A stretch of DNA of 64,000 nt from Nocardia higoensis NBRC 100133 (lineage in GTDB: Bacteria; Actinomycetota; Actinomycetes; Mycobacteriales; Mycobacteriaceae), in NCBI RefSeq assembly GCF_000308595.1, contig NZ_BAGA01000044.1, positions 1-64,000 on the forward strand, in the 5' to 3' direction. Below the pieces are notes generated by a model, which was not told the origin of the DNA, did no database searches, and saw nothing but the letters and a program-made list of their open reading frames with translations. How positions within the stretch are numbered: the first letter of the stretch is position 1; each line of letters begins with the position of its first letter. Positions 38,901-49,557 of this stretch are shown in pieces. The position numbers and the translations under genes are program-made.

Positions 38901-41900
38901 ACCGGGTGGCTGCCCTGCAACACTGCGATGCCGCCGAGCGCGCCGCACTGCTGCCGGTGCACGGCCCCGCCTCCGTACCCGCGCGCACCTTGCCCGAGAT
39001 CCTCACCTCCGCGGCCGCGCTCGATCCCGACGCGATCGCGGTGCGCGCCGGCACCGACACCATGACCTACCGCGAACTCGACGCCTGGTCCAACCGTTTC
39101 GCCAGGGTGCTGCTGCGGCGCGGGATCGGCGCCGAGGTGTTCGTCGTGCTCGCGCTGACCCGCTCGGTGGAGTCGGTGGTGGCGGTGTGGGCGCTGGTGA
39201 AGACCGGCGCCGCGTTCGCCCCGCTCGACCCCAACCATCCGGTCGAGCGCATCGAGCACATCCTCACCGACTCGAAGGCCCCCATCGGCGTGACCGTGCG
39301 CGCCACCGGTGAGACCCTGCCGAGCACCATCGACTGGCTGCTGCTCGACGACCTGAACACCATTCGTCGCGTCATGACCGTGCCCGACGACCCGATCACC
39401 GACCTCGAGCGCGGCGGCGCCATCCGGCTCGACCAGGTCGCCTACCTCATCTACACCTCCGGCTCCACCGGCAAGCCGAAAGCCGTGCTGCTCGGGCATC
39501 GCGGCATCGCCGATCTGGTTGCCGCGCAGCGTGAATCGCTCGACCTGGACCCCTCCGCCCGTGCCCTGCAGGTCGCCTCGCCGAGCTTCGACGCCTCGGT
39601 GTTCGAGATGTTGTCCGCGCACGCGGCAGGCGGCACCCTGGTGATCTCGCCCCCGGAGGCCTACGGCGGCGCCGAGTTGGAGCGGCTGCTGCGCGCCCAA
39701 CAGGTCAGTCATGCCGTGATCACCCCCTCGGTGCTGGCCACGATGAATCCCGACCGGCTGCCCGACCTGCGGGTGCTCGCCGTCGCGGGCGAGGCGTCCG
39801 GGCCGGAGCTGACCGCGCAGTGGTCCCCGGGCAGGCGACTGCTGAACCTCTACGGGCCCACCGAATTCAGCATCTGGGCGACCGGCCCCGGCGAATTGCG
39901 CACGGGGGATCGGGTCACCATCGGCGGCCCGATCCGCGGCGCCGCGGCACTGGTTCTCGATCAGTGGTTACGGCCCGTCCCGGTCGGCGTGGAGGGCGAA
40001 CTCTATCTGGCGGGGCCCGCCATCGCTCGCGGCTACTTCAACCGCTACGCCCTCACCGCCGCGCGTTTCGTCGCGCACCCGTGGGGCGGGCCGGGCGAGC
40101 GGATGTACCGCACCGGGGACATGGTCCGCTGGGTCGACTCCGAGCGAGCGGGCGGATCCGTGCTCGAACTGGAATACCTGGGCCGCAGCGATTTCCAGGT
40201 CAAGATCCGTGGTCTGCGCATCGAACTCGGCGAGATCGACGCCGTGCTCTCCGCCGACGACGAGGTCGAGTACGCCGCGACCGTCGGCTGCCCCGGGCCG
40301 TCCGGCGAGACGGTACTGGTCTCCTATGTCCTCGCGCAACGGGGTTCGGGCCGACTCGACACCGAGCGGCTGCGCAATCGCGTCGCCGCGTCGCTGCCCG
40401 GCTATATGGTGCCCTCGGTCGTCATCGAGCTCGACGACGTCCCGCTGACGCCGGTCGGCAAGCTGGACCGCAAAGCCCTTCCGCTGCCGGACTTCTCGGT
40501 CTCGGCGCGCCCCTATCTCGCGCCGCGCACCCCGGTGGAGCGCGCGGTCGCCGACATCTTCGCCGACGTGCTCGGCGTGGAGCGGGTCAGCATCGACCAC
40601 TCCTTCTTCGATCTCGGCGGCAATTCGCTCAGCGCCACCAAGGTCGTGGCGCGCATCGATGCGACGCTCGGCGCCGGGATCGCCCTGCGCGACCTGTTCG
40701 ACGCGCCGACACCGGCCCAGCTCGCCGGCCGGGTGGTGCCCGCCGAGCCGGGGCAGCGGGCCCGGTTCGCGCTCGCGCCACGGCCGCGCCCGGACCGGGT
40801 GCCGCTCTCACCCGCCCAGCAGCGCATGTGGGTGCTCAACCGGCTCGAACCGGAATCGCCCGCCTACAACATCGCGATCGCGCTGCGGCTGACCGGCGCG
40901 CTCGACACCGCGGCCATGCGCCGGGCCCTCGTCGCGGTGGTGCACAGGCACGAAAGCCTGCGCACGGTGTATCCAGCCGACGCCGAGGGGCCGCGCCAGG
41001 TCGTGATCGATGCCGCGCACGCGGTGCCGGACCTGCCGGTCGAGACGGTCGCCGACGGTGCGCCATTGCGCGAGAGCATCGCCGCGTTCGCGGGCAGAGG
41101 ATTCGACCTGACCAGCGAACCGCCGCTGCGCGCCCGGCTGTCGCGCGTGCACCGGGACGGGACGACGGGCCGCGACGGTGCCCCCGACCACAACGGTGCC
41201 CCCGACCACAACGGCGCGGCGCCGGAACACGTGATCGTGCTGGTGGTCCACCACATCAGCGCCGACGGCGCGTCGATGGCGCCGCTGGCGGCCGATCTGG
41301 TCGCGGCTTACGCGGCGGAGTCGGCGGGCCGCCCGGCCGACCTTCCCGCCCTGCCGGTCCATTACGCCGATTACGCGCTGTGGCACCGGGAACTGCTCGG
41401 CGCGGAGGACGACCCCGCCGCACCGGCGGCTCGACAGATCGCGTTCTGGCGCGAAACCCTGGCGGGCGCACCGGAAACGCTCGACCTGGCCGCCGACCGT
41501 CCGCGTCCGGCCGTGCAGTCCATGCGAGGCGCGGACCTGCCGTTCACCGTCCCGGCCGACCTGCATCGGCGGATGGGGCGGCTGGCCGCCGAGTCCGGCG
41601 CGAGCCTGTTCATGGTCGCGCACGCCGCTTTCGCGGTGCTGCTGTCCAGGCTCGGCAGCACCGACGACGTGGTGGTGGGCACCGCCGTCGCCGGTCGCGG
41701 GGACGCCGCTCTCGACGGCATGGTCGGCATGTTCGTCAACACCCTCGCCCTGCGCACCACGGTCGACCCGGAGCAGTCCTTCCGTGCGCTGCTCGCCGGT
41801 GTCCGGGACGACGACCTGGCCGCCTTCGCCCACGCCGACGTCCCGTTCGAACGCCTGGTCCAGCATCTCGACCCGCCGCGCTCGACCGCCCACCACCCGA

Positions 41901-44900
41901 TCTTCCAGGTGACCCTCGCGCTGCAGAACTTCGTGGATCCGGTCCTCGAGCTGCCCGGCCTGCGCATTGCCGTCGAGGATCTCGACCGCGACGCCACCCA
42001 GTTCGACCTCGCCCTCGACCTGCGCGAACGGGAGGCGGACGGCGTCCCGGCCGGCATCGACGCGGTCCTGACCTACGCCACCGATCTGTTCGACCCCGCC
42101 ACCGCCGAGGCCATGACGCGACGCTGGTCGGCCGTCCTCGACGCCGCGCTCGCCGACCCCGACACCCGCGTCGGCGACCTCGACCTGCTGCTGCCCGACG
42201 AGCGCGCGCTGGTTCCGGCACGGGGACCGCGGGGCAGCGAAACCACCACGCTGCCGGAACTGTTCGCCGCCACTGCCGCCGCGCACCCCGACCGGGCCGC
42301 CGTGCTCTCCGACGGCCGCACCGTGACCTACCGCGCGTTGAACGCGAGTGCCGAGCGGCTCGCGGAGCGGCTCGTGCGAGCGGGCGCGGGCCCGGAGACC
42401 GTCGTAGCACTGGGCCTCGCCCGCGGCGCTGACCTGATCACCGGCATGTGGGCGGTCGCCCGCACCGGGGCCGCTTTCCTGCCGGTCGACCCGAAGTACC
42501 CGCGCGAGCGGGTCGAGCACATGCTCACCGACTCCGGGGCGGTCCTCGGCCTCACCGTCGCCGCACACCTCGAAAACCTCTCCGGCACAACACGGTGGCT
42601 CGTTCTCGACCGGGATGCTCCCGCCGATCCGAGTTCGCACGAGCCCGTCGCCGGTGCGCTCGACCGCTCCGGTGATACCGCCCCGGCGGCACCCGCCGCC
42701 GTGGCGTCGGACGAGGTCGTCGCCGGTCCCGTGTCGCCCGGCTCGGTGGAGCCCTGGCGGACCACGCCGCGCCTCGACCAGCCCGCGTGGATGATCTACA
42801 CCTCCGGCTCGACCGGCACCCCGAAGGGCGTCACCGTGACCCACCGGGGCATCGCCGATCTGGTCGCCGCGCAGCGGCGCATTCTGCGACTCGACGAGCA
42901 CGCGCGGGTACTCCAGGTGGCCTCACCGAGTTTCGACGCCTCGGTGTTCGAGGCACTCATGGCATTCGGCGCCGGCGGCGCGAGCGTGGTCGCCCCCCCG
43001 GATGTGTACGGCGGGACACCGCTGGCCGAGCTGATCACCGAACAGCAGGTCACGCACATGGTCATCACGCCTTCGGCGCTGGCCACGCTGGAGCCGGACG
43101 CGATCCCCTCGGTGCGGGTGCTCGCGGTCGCCGGCGAGGCGGTCGGCGCGGATCTGGTGCGACGCTGGGCGACCGGACGCACCATGATGAACCTCTACGG
43201 CCCGACCGAGACGACCATCTGGGCCACCTCCGCGCCGCTGAGGCCCGGCGCCCCCGTCACCATCGGCGGCCCGATCCGGGGGACGAGCGCGCTGGTGCTG
43301 GATCCGCGCCTGCGGCCGGTGCCGGTCGGGGTGGCCGGTGAGCTGTATCTGGCCGGTCCCGCGCTGGCGCGCGGCTACCACGGCAGGCCGGAACTGAATG
43401 CCGCGCGATTCGTCGCCGATCCCTGCGGCGCGCCGGGCGAACGGATGTACCGCACCGGTGACCTGGTGCGCTGGACCCGCGCCGGGCAACTGGAATACCT
43501 GGGCCGCACCGATTTCCAGGTGAAGGTACGCGGCCAGCGCGTCGAGCTCGGCGAGATCGACACGGTCCTCGCCGCCGCGCGCGGGGTCGAATTCGCGCTC
43601 ACCCTGGGAGTTCCCGGCCCTGGCGGCGGTACGGCGCTGGCCGCCTACCTGCTGGCGGAGCCGGGCCGGGAGATCGATGTGGCCGAGGTGCGCGCGCATG
43701 CCGCGGCGTCGCTGCCCGGCTACATGGTGCCCGCCGCGTTCGTGGTGCTGGCGTCCATCCCGCGCGACGCGGTCGGGAAGCTGGACCGGAGGGCACTGCC
43801 GCAACCGGTCTTCGGCGCGGACGAGGGCGAGTACGTCGCCCCGTCGACCCCGACGGAACAGGCGCTGGCCGGTATCGTCGCCGAACTGCTCGGCCGCGAG
43901 CGGGTCGGCGCGACCGACTCGTTCTTCGCCCTCGGCGGCGACAGCATCCTGGCCATCCAACTGGTCTCGCGGGCCAAGTCGGCGGGCATCACGCTCACCC
44001 CGGTGCAGGTGTTCGAGCATCGCACCATCGGCGCGCTGGCCGCCGTCGCCGACGAGGCCGGCGTCGCGGTAACCCTGGACGAACTGCCCGGCGGCGGAGT
44101 CGGCGAGATGCCGCTGACACCGATCGTGCACTACATGATCGGCCGCGGCGGGGATTTCGACCGCTTCGCCCAGACCGCGGTCCTCGAACTGCCGCTCGGC
44201 ATCGACGCCGCGGGGCTCACCGCGACAGTCGCGGCCGTGCTGGACCGTCACGACATGCTGCGCGCACGGCTCACCCGCGACGGGGCGCACTGGCGGCTGG
44301 AGACCCGCGACGCGGCCGAAGTGGATGTGGCGGCACTGGTCCGGCGGGTGGAGTTCCCCGCCGACGCCGACCCGGTCGACCTGCGCGAATTCGCGGTCAC
44401 CGAACTCGAGGCGGCACTGGATCGCCTCGACCCCGCAGACGGTGCGGTGTTGCGGTTCGTCTGGCTCGATCCGGTCGGGATGGCGGGTGCGCGGCCACGC
44501 TCGGGCCGGTTGATCGTGGTGGCGCACCACCTGGTCGTCGACGGCGTGTCCTGGCGCATCCTGGTGCCGGATCTGATGGCGGCCTGGGCGCAGGTCTCCA
44601 CCGGCAACCGGCCTGTGCTCGCCGACACCGGCACGTCGATGCGGCGCTGGGCGCACGCGCTGGCCGAGCACGCCCGCAGCCCGCGGCGCACGGCCGAACT
44701 GGGCTTCTGGCGCGAGGTGCTCGACGGCCCCGATCCCGGCTTCGGGCCGCGGGACCTCGATCCGGCCGTCGACCTGGCCGGCGTGCTCGACCAGGTCGAA
44801 GTGGACGTGCCCGCGCAGGTCACCGCCGATCTGCTGACCACTCTGCCCGCCCTGTTCGACGGCGGCGTCGAGGACGCGCTGCTGACCGCGCTGGCCTGCG

Positions 44901-46363
44901 CCGTGCGGACCTGGCGGGCCCGCCGTGGCGCCGACACCGGGGACGTGCTGGTCCGGATGGAGGGCCACGGCCGCCAGGAGGAGGTGATCCCCGGCGCGGA
45001 TCTGTCGCGGACGATCGGCTGGTTCACCACCATCCACCCGGTGCGCCTGCGCCCCGGCGAATTCGCGCACCCGGCGCAGCTGGGCGCGGCGATACGCGCG
45101 GTGAAGCACCAGTTGCGCGCCGTCCCGGACAAGGGCATCGGCTTCGGTCTGCTCCGCTACCTGAATCCCGAGACAGCGCAGTGGCTTCCGCACGCGCTGC
45201 CCGGTCGCATCTCCTTCAACTATCTCGGCCGATACGCCACCGGCGACATTCCCGCCGGTCTGGAGGGCCTGGGCTGGCTGCCCGCCGACGATCTGGGCGA
45301 ACTGCCCGCCGTCGAACATCCGAGCGTGCCCGCGCAGGTCGAGGTGGATGTGAACGCCGTGGTGATCGGCGATCGCCTGCAGGCGAGTTTCGGCTTCCCC
45401 GCCACCCTGCTCGACCGCGACGAGGTCGCCGAACTGGCCGACCTGTGGATCGAATTCCTCGCCGCTCTCACACGATTCGCGCACACGCCGGAGGGCAGGC
45501 AGGCGGGCGAAGAAGAACGCCGGGCCGCGGTGGAGCGAGCCGCGGCGGCGGCGCCGAGCGCACCGCCCGGACTCGGGTTGGATGTGCTGCTGCCGATCCG
45601 GGCCGAGGGCGCCGAACCCGCGCTGTTCTGCGTGCATCCCTCCTCCGGCATGGCCTGGACCTACCTCGGCCTGGCCGACGCCCTCGCCGCTGGCCGCCCG
45701 ATCTACGGCCTGCAAGCCCCCGATCTGAGCGGACGCGAGCCGTCCGCGCGGAGCATCGAGGAATTCGCGCGCCGGTATGTCGCCGAGATCAGGGCGAGGC
45801 AGCCGGACGGGCCGTACCACCTGCTGGGCTGGTCCTTCGGCGGCCTCATCGCGCACGCGATGGCCGCGCAACTCGAACGCGAGGGCGCGCGGGTGGGCGT
45901 GCTGGCCCTGCTCGACGCCGACAGCGGCGATATCGACGGCGACAGCATCGAACCGCTGTCGCCCGGCGAGTTCGCGCACACCTTCGGCGCCGTCTTCGGC
46001 ATCGACGACATCCCGGAGACCGCCACCGCCCAGGAGGCCGCCGAACACATCGGCGCGCGCATGGGCGGCGCGCAACTGCTCGACGCCGACACACTCACGA
46101 GAATGGCCGCCTCCTACAACGCCTCGGCCCGCACCCGCACCGGCTACCGCCGCCCGGTCTACCACGGCGCGGCGATCTACTTCCGCGCCACCGTGCCCAC
46201 CCCGGACACCGAAGGAATCTTCGGCCCCGACGGCTGGGCGCCCTACATCACCGGTCCGATCACCACCCACGACATCGAAGCCACCCACGACGAGCTGACC
46301 GCACCGCACATCCTGCCGCGGATCGCCCGGCAGCTCGACCGGCACCTTGGAGGCACGCAGTGA
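32954..46363 (+). CDS. Trimodular non-ribosomal peptide synthetase, C-A-T-E-C-A-T-C-A-T-E-TE
   Basis: A 4,469-residue NRPS. Domains with approximate residues: C1 18-450 (HHIVLDG at 149); A1 470-960 (YTSGSTG at 623); T1 (LGGDS, Ser1007); E1 1040-1500 (HHLAVDG at 1205, EGHGRE); C2 1535-1990 (HHLVLDG at 1679, DCL-type [12 protein letters not shown]); A2 2010-2500 (YTSGSTG at 2167); T2 (LGGNS, Ser2558); C3 2600-3075 (HHISADG at 2766, LCL-type); A3 3095-3600 (YTSGSTG at 3282); T3 (LGGDS, Ser3664); E2 3695-4160 (HHLVVDG at 3858, EGHGRQE); TE 4200-4469 (GWSFGG, Ser4294). All active-site motifs look intact. Manual binding-pocket codes: A1 DIENVGGVTK (Glu239 hints at a basic residue such as an ornithine), A2 and A3 both DAFVAALIWK (same unknown residue). 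Expected product: a D-L-D tripeptide; the N-terminal C domain implies an acyl or other starter. ATG 32954 has AGGAA upstream. The exporter genes overlap its stop. No MbtH-like gene is nearby. Confidence 0.95.
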   Translation: MPQSSAAPVAAQAELPAGAFPLSAAQRGIWFAQHFAGSTPISIAQYVELEGPVDLDLLASASRQAGREFGTGYLRLIEVDGLPCQVVDTDIEHELHIVDLRAEPDPAAAALDWMRAEYSAPVDLLGERLGAFAMLRLADDHWYWYQRIHHIVLDGFGAVTMLRRVAELYNAAAAGEQPPPSRAEDLRRIVEVDAAYRDSDRFRADAQYWREHLAGLAEAVGPAGRTAPVDAHPIVASAELPTATAALLDEVAAAENSGVAPVVVAAFAAYLAAMTSSPEVTLSLPVSGRTTAVLRRSGGMVANVVPLRLRAGAGVSTRTLIRAAQGELTSALRRQRYRQEDIVRDLGWALDEAVSFGPTVNLMMVDTRISLGEVVGSTHVLTSGMIDDLFLNLYPGIGGETTHIDFQANPNLYDARELAGHHERFLAFLHAFLAAGPDAPWHTVPLLDDAERAALLPARGPAGVPVRTLPQILIEGAARDPGAVAVRADGRALTYREVLAYASRVARLLIESGAGPETAVAVAIPRSLESVLATWAVALTGAAFTPIDPALPADRIEHMIGDSDVVAGLTVASARPALPGHITWLTLDDTATAEIIDDQDPAPITEADRLAPVHPDQTAYLIYTSGSTGLPKAVMVAHRGLANLVAGSGTAFGVDASSVVAHAVSPSFDISVEELLVAFAAGASVAVVPPTAYAGEELAAVLREHRVTCLNVTPAVVGSLDPATLPDLKTVVVGGDACPPELVARWSGRRLLNGYGPTETTVTTTLSAPLRPDGPVTIGGPTTGVTALVLDPWLRPVAPGVTGELYLSGPGVARGYHRRNGLTAGRFVADLHAPGERMYRTGDLVRWRRAGERWELDYTGRIDFQVKVRGYRIELGEIDAAIERRPEVASAVTIGATTPAGVVATVSYVVPAPGCEIQPEALKAAVGESLPAYMVPAVIMVLDALPLTPMGKVDRRALPAPDFGARPGVHRAPSTPREETLAALFADVLGLDAVGVDENFFALGGDSIISIQLVSRARAAGLRFSARDVFERKTVAALAAVAADVAEDAVTELPGGGIGPVDVTPIVAAMLEQGPTWTRYGQAALLTLPPGADAAQLIPAVQALLDRHDVLRSSLRPSGDGWEWVVAEPGSVDAAALVDVVTVPPTTGDVPVGGTDGAASGSDLLEAVLQDAADRLNPAAGVMARFTLVRPAGEGAAPSLWLVLHHLAVDGVSWRILLPDLVSAWAGAQLEPTGTSLRRWARALADQATARAVELPLWQQILTADDPPLGRRAADPARDVVATAGELRTVVPAETAGTVVDALPELFHCGADDVLLAALALAVGRWRHRVRTLVTLEGHGREESVLPGADLARTVGWFTTVHPLALDLTGIDLDEAFAGGPAAGAAVRAVKEQVRAIPDKGVGYGMLRYLNPGTAPLLAVGPAPQIGFNYLGRVTADTGGAENYWLPRRFASTTDERAPLPAVIDINAILGGEGLEITWTYARDILDADEIAGLAAHWAAALAALAAYAALPGAGGHTPSDFPLTTVTQTEIDAWEREYPNLVQVWPLSPLQYGLLFHARYDTDTADGYTVQTRLSLAGRVDAKRLRKAAQVLVDRHENLRVAFVETPQGPRQLVLADAQVCWRDTDLTALAREDSGRELERLLAVDANTRFDLNRPPLLRFQLIREAGEVYTLLMTNHHLVLDGWSTPLLVRELLTVYIAAGVGARPTEVLGPAPSYRGFLSWLAEQQEAVAADGVDSLEAWRRALAGIDAPTRAVPTLAGIRSTESGTVTVDLPATAVARLEATTRAAGATVNVAVQAAWALLLTMLTGRTDVVFGGTVSGRPPDLPGVEEMVGLFINTLPVRVRLDPHEQVADLLARLQAEQAALLDHQHVGLAAIHEAVGLPELFDTLTVFESYPIDREALSQSLDIAGMRVLDVAGTDATPYPLNLMVIPLHGEPGDPGDRLRLSIKYMADHLPEADAGRLLDRFVALLEQIAAHPAHRVAALQHCDAAERAALLPVHGPASVPARTLPEILTSAAALDPDAIAVRAGTDTMTYRELDAWSNRFARVLLRRGIGAEVFVVLALTRSVESVVAVWALVKTGAAFAPLDPNHPVERIEHILTDSKAPIGVTVRATGETLPSTIDWLLLDDLNTIRRVMTVPDDPITDLERGGAIRLDQVAYLIYTSGSTGKPKAVLLGHRGIADLVAAQRESLDLDPSARALQVASPSFDASVFEMLSAHAAGGTLVISPPEAYGGAELERLLRAQQVSHAVITPSVLATMNPDRLPDLRVLAVAGEASGPELTAQWSPGRRLLNLYGPTEFSIWATGPGELRTGDRVTIGGPIRGAAALVLDQWLRPVPVGVEGELYLAGPAIARGYFNRYALTAARFVAHPWGGPGERMYRTGDMVRWVDSERAGGSVLELEYLGRSDFQVKIRGLRIELGEIDAVLSADDEVEYAATVGCPGPSGETVLVSYVLAQRGSGRLDTERLRNRVAASLPGYMVPSVVIELDDVPLTPVGKLDRKALPLPDFSVSARPYLAPRTPVERAVADIFADVLGVERVSIDHSFFDLGGNSLSATKVVARIDATLGAGIALRDLFDAPTPAQLAGRVVPAEPGQRARFALAPRPRPDRVPLSPAQQRMWVLNRLEPESPAYNIAIALRLTGALDTAAMRRALVAVVHRHESLRTVYPADAEGPRQVVIDAAHAVPDLPVETVADGAPLRESIAAFAGRGFDLTSEPPLRARLSRVHRDGTTGRDGAPDHNGAPDHNGAAPEHVIVLVVHHISADGASMAPLAADLVAAYAAESAGRPADLPALPVHYADYALWHRELLGAEDDPAAPAARQIAFWRETLAGAPETLDLAADRPRPAVQSMRGADLPFTVPADLHRRMGRLAAESGASLFMVAHAAFAVLLSRLGSTDDVVVGTAVAGRGDAALDGMVGMFVNTLALRTTVDPEQSFRALLAGVRDDDLAAFAHADVPFERLVQHLDPPRSTAHHPIFQVTLALQNFVDPVLELPGLRIAVEDLDRDATQFDLALDLREREADGVPAGIDAVLTYATDLFDPATAEAMTRRWSAVLDAALADPDTRVGDLDLLLPDERALVPARGPRGSETTTLPELFAATAAAHPDRAAVLSDGRTVTYRALNASAERLAERLVRAGAGPETVVALGLARGADLITGMWAVARTGAAFLPVDPKYPRERVEHMLTDSGAVLGLTVAAHLENLSGTTRWLVLDRDAPADPSSHEPVAGALDRSGDTAPAAPAAVASDEVVAGPVSPGSVEPWRTTPRLDQPAWMIYTSGSTGTPKGVTVTHRGIADLVAAQRRILRLDEHARVLQVASPSFDASVFEALMAFGAGGASVVAPPDVYGGTPLAELITEQQVTHMVITPSALATLEPDAIPSVRVLAVAGEAVGADLVRRWATGRTMMNLYGPTETTIWATSAPLRPGAPVTIGGPIRGTSALVLDPRLRPVPVGVAGELYLAGPALARGYHGRPELNAARFVADPCGAPGERMYRTGDLVRWTRAGQLEYLGRTDFQVKVRGQRVELGEIDTVLAAARGVEFALTLGVPGPGGGTALAAYLLAEPGREIDVAEVRAHAAASLPGYMVPAAFVVLASIPRDAVGKLDRRALPQPVFGADEGEYVAPSTPTEQALAGIVAELLGRERVGATDSFFALGGDSILAIQLVSRAKSAGITLTPVQVFEHRTIGALAAVADEAGVAVTLDELPGGGVGEMPLTPIVHYMIGRGGDFDRFAQTAVLELPLGIDAAGLTATVAAVLDRHDMLRARLTRDGAHWRLETRDAAEVDVAALVRRVEFPADADPVDLREFAVTELEAALDRLDPADGAVLRFVWLDPVGMAGARPRSGRLIVVAHHLVVDGVSWRILVPDLMAAWAQVSTGNRPVLADTGTSMRRWAHALAEHARSPRRTAELGFWREVLDGPDPGFGPRDLDPAVDLAGVLDQVEVDVPAQVTADLLTTLPALFDGGVEDALLTALACAVRTWRARRGADTGDVLVRMEGHGRQEEVIPGADLSRTIGWFTTIHPVRLRPGEFAHPAQLGAAIRAVKHQLRAVPDKGIGFGLLRYLNPETAQWLPHALPGRISFNYLGRYATGDIPAGLEGLGWLPADDLGELPAVEHPSVPAQVEVDVNAVVIGDRLQASFGFPATLLDRDEVAELADLWIEFLAALTRFAHTPEGRQAGEEERRAAVERAAAAAPSAPPGLGLDVLLPIRAEGAEPALFCVHPSSGMAWTYLGLADALAAGRPIYGLQAPDLSGREPSARSIEEFARRYVAEIRARQPDGPYHLLGWSFGGLIAHAMAAQLEREGARVGVLALLDADSGDIDGDSIEPLSPGEFAHTFGAVFGIDDIPETATAQEAAEHIGARMGGAQLLDADTLTRMAASYNASARTRTGYRRPVYHGAAIYFRATVPTPDTEGIFGPDGWAPYITGPITTHDIEATHDELTAPHILPRIARQLDRHLGGTQ
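41177..41212 (+). repeat. Perfect 2 x 18-bp tandem repeat inside C3
   Basis: GGTGCCCCCGACCACAAC occurs twice in tandem, encoding GAPDHN twice in a loop just before the HHISADG motif of the third condensation domain. It looks like a recent slippage duplication, in frame and in a tolerant loop. Confidence 0.9.
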
Positions 46364-47337
46364 ACGAACCAGCGGTTGTGGTCGAAGGCGTCGAGAAGTC
46401 CTTCGGCGAGGTACGCGCCCTGCGCGGCGTGGATTTCGTCGCGGGCCAGGGGGAGGTGCTCGGCATCCTGGGCCCCAACGGCGCGGGCAAGACCACCATG
46501 GTCAACATCTTGTCCACGCTCGTCACCCCCGACCGCGGGCGCGCCGTGGTCGCCGGGTACGACGTGGTCGCCGCTGCCGCGAACGTGCGCCGCCGCATCA
46601 TGCTCACCGGCCAGTTCGCCGCGCTCGACGACATGCTCAGTGGCTACGAGAATCTGGTGATGTTCGGCAGGCTGCTCGGCCTGCGTAAGAAGACCGCGCG
46701 GGCGCGGGCGCGGGAACTGCTGGTGGAATTCGACCTCACGGGCGCCGCCGACCGCCGCGTCGGCACCTACTCCGGCGGTATGCGCCGTCGCATCGACATC
46801 GCCTGCGGGCTGGTGGTGCGACCGGAGGTGGTGTTCCTCGACGAGCCGACCACCGGCCTGGATCCGCGCAGCAGGCAGGGCGTCTGGGATCTGGTCGGTG
46901 GTTTTCGCGAGCACGGGATCACCACCCTGCTGACCACCCAGTACCTGGAAGAGGCCGACGCGCTGTGCGATCGGATCATCGTCATCGACCACGGAATCGT
47001 CATCGCCGAGGGCACCGCCGACGAACTCAAGTCCCGCACCGGGGGCAGCTATTGCGAGGTGGTGCCGTTGCGGTTGGAGGACCTGCCGGCCATCGTCACC
47101 GCGCTCGGCCCGCTGCTGCCGCCGGAGAGCCTGGCCGCGCTCGCCCCGGACGCCGACCGGCTCGCCATCCCGGCCCCGGACGGTGCGAAAACCCTCGCCG
47201 AGGCCTTGCGCAGGCTCGACGCCGCCGACATCGAACTGGTCGATATCGCCCTGCGCCGCCCCTCCCTCGACGAAGTCTTCCTGCACCTCACCGGCCATCC
47301 CACCGAGGTCCCCGTCGACAGCGAGGTCTCCGCGTGA
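46360..47337 (+). CDS. ABC transporter ATP-binding protein (DrrA family)
   Basis: A 325-residue ATPase. Walker A is GPNGAGKTT, the signature YSGGMRRRIDIACGL, Walker B VVFLDEPTTGLDP, then TQYLEEADALCDRIIVIDHG. The extended C-terminal region of about 100 residues is typical of the daunorubicin-resistance (DrrA) subfamily. Its GTG overlaps the NRPS stop (GTGA), and its own stop overlaps the first permease gene, giving a translationally coupled NRPS-exporter operon. It should power export of the peptide across the membrane. Confidence 0.94.
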   Translation: MNEPAVVVEGVEKSFGEVRALRGVDFVAGQGEVLGILGPNGAGKTTMVNILSTLVTPDRGRAVVAGYDVVAAAANVRRRIMLTGQFAALDDMLSGYENLVMFGRLLGLRKKTARARARELLVEFDLTGAADRRVGTYSGGMRRRIDIACGLVVRPEVVFLDEPTTGLDPRSRQGVWDLVGGFREHGITTLLTTQYLEEADALCDRIIVIDHGIVIAEGTADELKSRTGGSYCEVVPLRLEDLPAIVTALGPLLPPESLAALAPDADRLAIPAPDGAKTLAEALRRLDAADIELVDIALRRPSLDEVFLHLTGHPTEVPVDSEVSA

Positions 47338-48194
47338 GCGCCGCCCGCCCGGTCGCCCTCGCCACACCGGCCGGACCACACAGCGGCGCCTGGGCGACCG
47401 ACCTGCGCGCCGCGCCGGTCCGGCTGTGGCAGTGGTGGGTGCTGACCGTCCGGCTCATCACCCCGGCGATCAAGAGTGGCGAGGTACTCACCTCGATCGT
47501 CGCGCCCGCCGCCTTCACCGCCAGCTTCTATATCCCGCTGAAAACCGTGATGAGCTTCTCCGGCCTCGGCTTCAGCAGCTACGCCCAGTTCATGATGCCG
47601 CTGGTCGTGCTGCAAGCCGCGGCCTTCACCGCCATCGGCGCGGCCCTGCGCTCGGCGACCGACGCGGTGTCCGGACTCGATCGCCGGTTCGCCGCGATGC
47701 CGGTCGGGCGGCTCATCCCGTTCTCGGCGCGGATGTCGGGCAATGTGATCCGGCTGCTCATCGCCCAGGCCGCGGCGCTGACCTGCGGGCACGTCATCGG
47801 GTTCCGGTTCAGGGAGGACTGGGCCCACACGCTCGGGTTCGTCGCGCTCGGCCTGCTCATCGGCATCGCCTTCACCGTCGGTGCCGATGTCATCGGCACC
47901 GCGTCCAAGAGCCCGGAGACCACCACCCAGGCGCTGTTGCTGCCGCCGTTGATCCTCGGCATGCTCTCCACCGGCATCGCGCCGGCGGCCCAGTTCCCGG
48001 AGTGGGTGCAGCCGTTCGTACGCAACCAACCGGTCTCGCAGTTCGCGACCGCGCTGCGCGCGCTGGCCGGCGACACCCAGGGCAATGCCGGGGTGGCCGA
48101 CTGGGCGACGATGACGCCCGCACTGCTGTGGATCGGGGCCATCCTGGTGATCGCCCTGCCGTTCGCCGTTCGTTTCGCGATCCGGAGGTCGTGA
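47334..48194 (+). CDS. ABC-2 permease subunit (DrrB-like)
   Basis: A 286-residue membrane protein with about six membrane segments (LTSIVAPAAFTASFYIPL, FMMPLVVLQAAAFTAIGAAL, LLIAQAAALTCGHVIGF, LGFVALGLLIGIAFTVGADVIG, LLPPLILGMLSTGIAP, PALLWIGAILVIALPFAV). The pre-last segment FPEWVQPFVRNQPVSQF is a hallmark of DrrB/DrrC permeases and recurs in the next gene. The GTG overlaps the ATPase stop. Two half-permeases plus one ATPase reproduce the three-gene drrABC layout of mycobacteria. Confidence 0.92.
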   Translation: MSAARPVALATPAGPHSGAWATDLRAAPVRLWQWWVLTVRLITPAIKSGEVLTSIVAPAAFTASFYIPLKTVMSFSGLGFSSYAQFMMPLVVLQAAAFTAIGAALRSATDAVSGLDRRFAAMPVGRLIPFSARMSGNVIRLLIAQAAALTCGHVIGFRFREDWAHTLGFVALGLLIGIAFTVGADVIGTASKSPETTTQALLLPPLILGMLSTGIAPAAQFPEWVQPFVRNQPVSQFATALRALAGDTQGNAGVADWATMTPALLWIGAILVIALPFAVRFAIRRS

Positions 48195-49015
48195 TGGTGT
48201 CAGACGTGATGATGTCGACGGCCGACGGCGACCTGCGCGCCGAGAATTCGGGAACGACGCTGTTGTCCAATGTCTCGGTGCAGACCCAGCGATTGCTGTT
48301 GCGCTGGCTGCGCAATCCGGTGGCGTTGCTGGAGACCCTGATCATCCCCTGCCTGCTGCTGCTCATGCTCGACATCGTGGTCGGCGGGCAGATCGAGCGG
48401 TTCACCGGTGAGGACGCGCTCTTCGGGTCGGTGCCGATGGTGGCGTCGGTCGGGGCGTTGTCCGGTGCGGTCGCCGCCGGGGTGATGCTCGGACGCGAGC
48501 GCGACAGCGGACTGCTCGCCCGCTTCTGGGTGCTGCCGGTGCACCGGGCGTCGGGCCTGATCGCCCGGGTCCTCGCCGAAGGCTGCCGGATCCTGGCGGG
48601 CACGCTGGTGGTGGTGCTGGTCGGCTTCCTGCTCGGCTTCCGGTTCCGGCAGGGACTGCTCGCGGCACTGGCGTTCATCGGCGTGCCCGTGCTCTTCGGG
48701 CTGGCCTTCGCCACCCTCGTGACGGCTATCGCCGTGTTCACCGCCAAAACGGTGCTGGTCGAGGGCATCACGATACTCAGCACCCTGCTGATGTTCTTCA
48801 GCACCGGATTCGTGCCGCTGATCGCCTTCCCGGAATGGATCCAGCCGATCGTGCGCAATCAGCCCATGTCGGCGGCGGTGGACACGATGAAGGCGCTATC
48901 CCTGGGCGGGCCGCTCGCCCGGCCGCTCACCCTCATCCTGGTCTGGTCGCTCGGCGCCATCCTGATCTGCGCCGTCCCCGCCGCCATCGGCTATCGAAGG
49001 GCCAGCCGGCGCTGA
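48194..49015 (+). CDS. ABC-2 permease subunit (DrrC-like)
   Basis: A 273-residue homologue of the preceding permease, with six likely membrane segments (ETLIIPCLLLLMLDIVVGG, VASVGALSGAVAAGVML, ILAGTLVVVLVGFLLGF, VLFGLAFATLVTAIAVF, ILSTLLMFFSTGFVPLI, LTLILVWSLGAILICAVPAAIGY) and FPEWIQPIVRNQPMSAAV. Its ATG overlaps the stop of the first permease gene (TGATG). The last 120 bp run antisense to the end of the acidic-tail protein gene on the other strand. Confidence 0.92.
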   Translation: MVSDVMMSTADGDLRAENSGTTLLSNVSVQTQRLLLRWLRNPVALLETLIIPCLLLLMLDIVVGGQIERFTGEDALFGSVPMVASVGALSGAVAAGVMLGRERDSGLLARFWVLPVHRASGLIARVLAEGCRILAGTLVVVLVGFLLGFRFRQGLLAALAFIGVPVLFGLAFATLVTAIAVFTAKTVLVEGITILSTLLMFFSTGFVPLIAFPEWIQPIVRNQPMSAAVDTMKALSLGGPLARPLTLILVWSLGAILICAVPAAIGYRRASRR

Positions 49016-49549
49016 GGATCGCGGCGCGGAATCGGTGGTCCCGGCCCGCGCCGGGTCCGCCTCGCCCGCCGAGGGATCGGACGCGGGCGCCGCGGCGGAT
49101 TCGGCGACGGTATCGGTGGACTCCTGCGCCCCGGCAGTCTCTTCGGCAGCGGGGGCCGACGGCTCCCGCGTCGCGGCGTTCACGTCGGTTTCGGCGGCAG
49201 GTGATTCGGGTGTGGGCCCGGTCGTGTCGCTCGCCTGTGCCGGACCGGACGGGCGATCTGCGACGGGCAGATTCGCGTGCGCGGGATCTTCCTCGGTGAA
49301 CACCTCGAAGGGGACCGTATTGCCCGCGGCGTCACGTGCGCCGATCCCTGCCTCGATCGCGGCGGCCAAGCGGGCGACACTGTCCCACGCGTGGGCGGGT
49401 TCGCCGTCGAGGTTGCCGATGGTGAGCCAGGTGTCGGTGCCGCGGTAGCGGACGAGCCCCTTACCGGATTCGTCGAGCCTGACATCGAGTTCGCCGGAGA
49501 CCGTTCCCTCTTCGTCGGTCATCACGGCGGCCGAGCCGCTGATCTGCAC
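48896..49549 (-). CDS. Hypothetical protein with long acidic low-complexity tail
   Basis: A 217-residue protein I do not recognise. Residues 1-75 look folded (GTVSGELDVRLDESGKGLVRYRGTDTWLTIGNLDGEPAHAWDSVARLAAAIEAGIG); the remainder is Ala/Thr/Glu/Asp/Pro-rich and probably disordered. No ATG is well placed. An AAGGAGG at the end of the nuclease gene lies 17 nt before GTG 49549, so this start is uncertain and a non-standard start closer to the SD is conceivable. It is coupled to the upstream HNH nuclease (8 bp gap) and its 3' end overlaps the DrrC-like gene by 120 bp, antisense. A nuclease-associated or immunity-like role is only a guess. Confidence 0.6.
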   Translation of the reverse strand: MQISGSAAVMTDEEGTVSGELDVRLDESGKGLVRYRGTDTWLTIGNLDGEPAHAWDSVARLAAAIEAGIGARDAAGNTVPFEVFTEEDPAHANLPVADRPSGPAQASDTTGPTPESPAAETDVNAATREPSAPAAEETAGAQESTDTVAESAAAPASDPSAGEADPARAGTTDSAPRSSAPAGPSIADGGGDGADQDGAERPDQDEGERPGERPAQG

Positions 49550-49557
49550 GATGTCGC

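Noticed and set aside
34946-39712. Very long minus-strand open frame opposite the NRPS
   Set aside because: It has repetitive His/Gly/Arg/Gln composition with no domain, and is an expected antisense shadow of a high-GC coding region.
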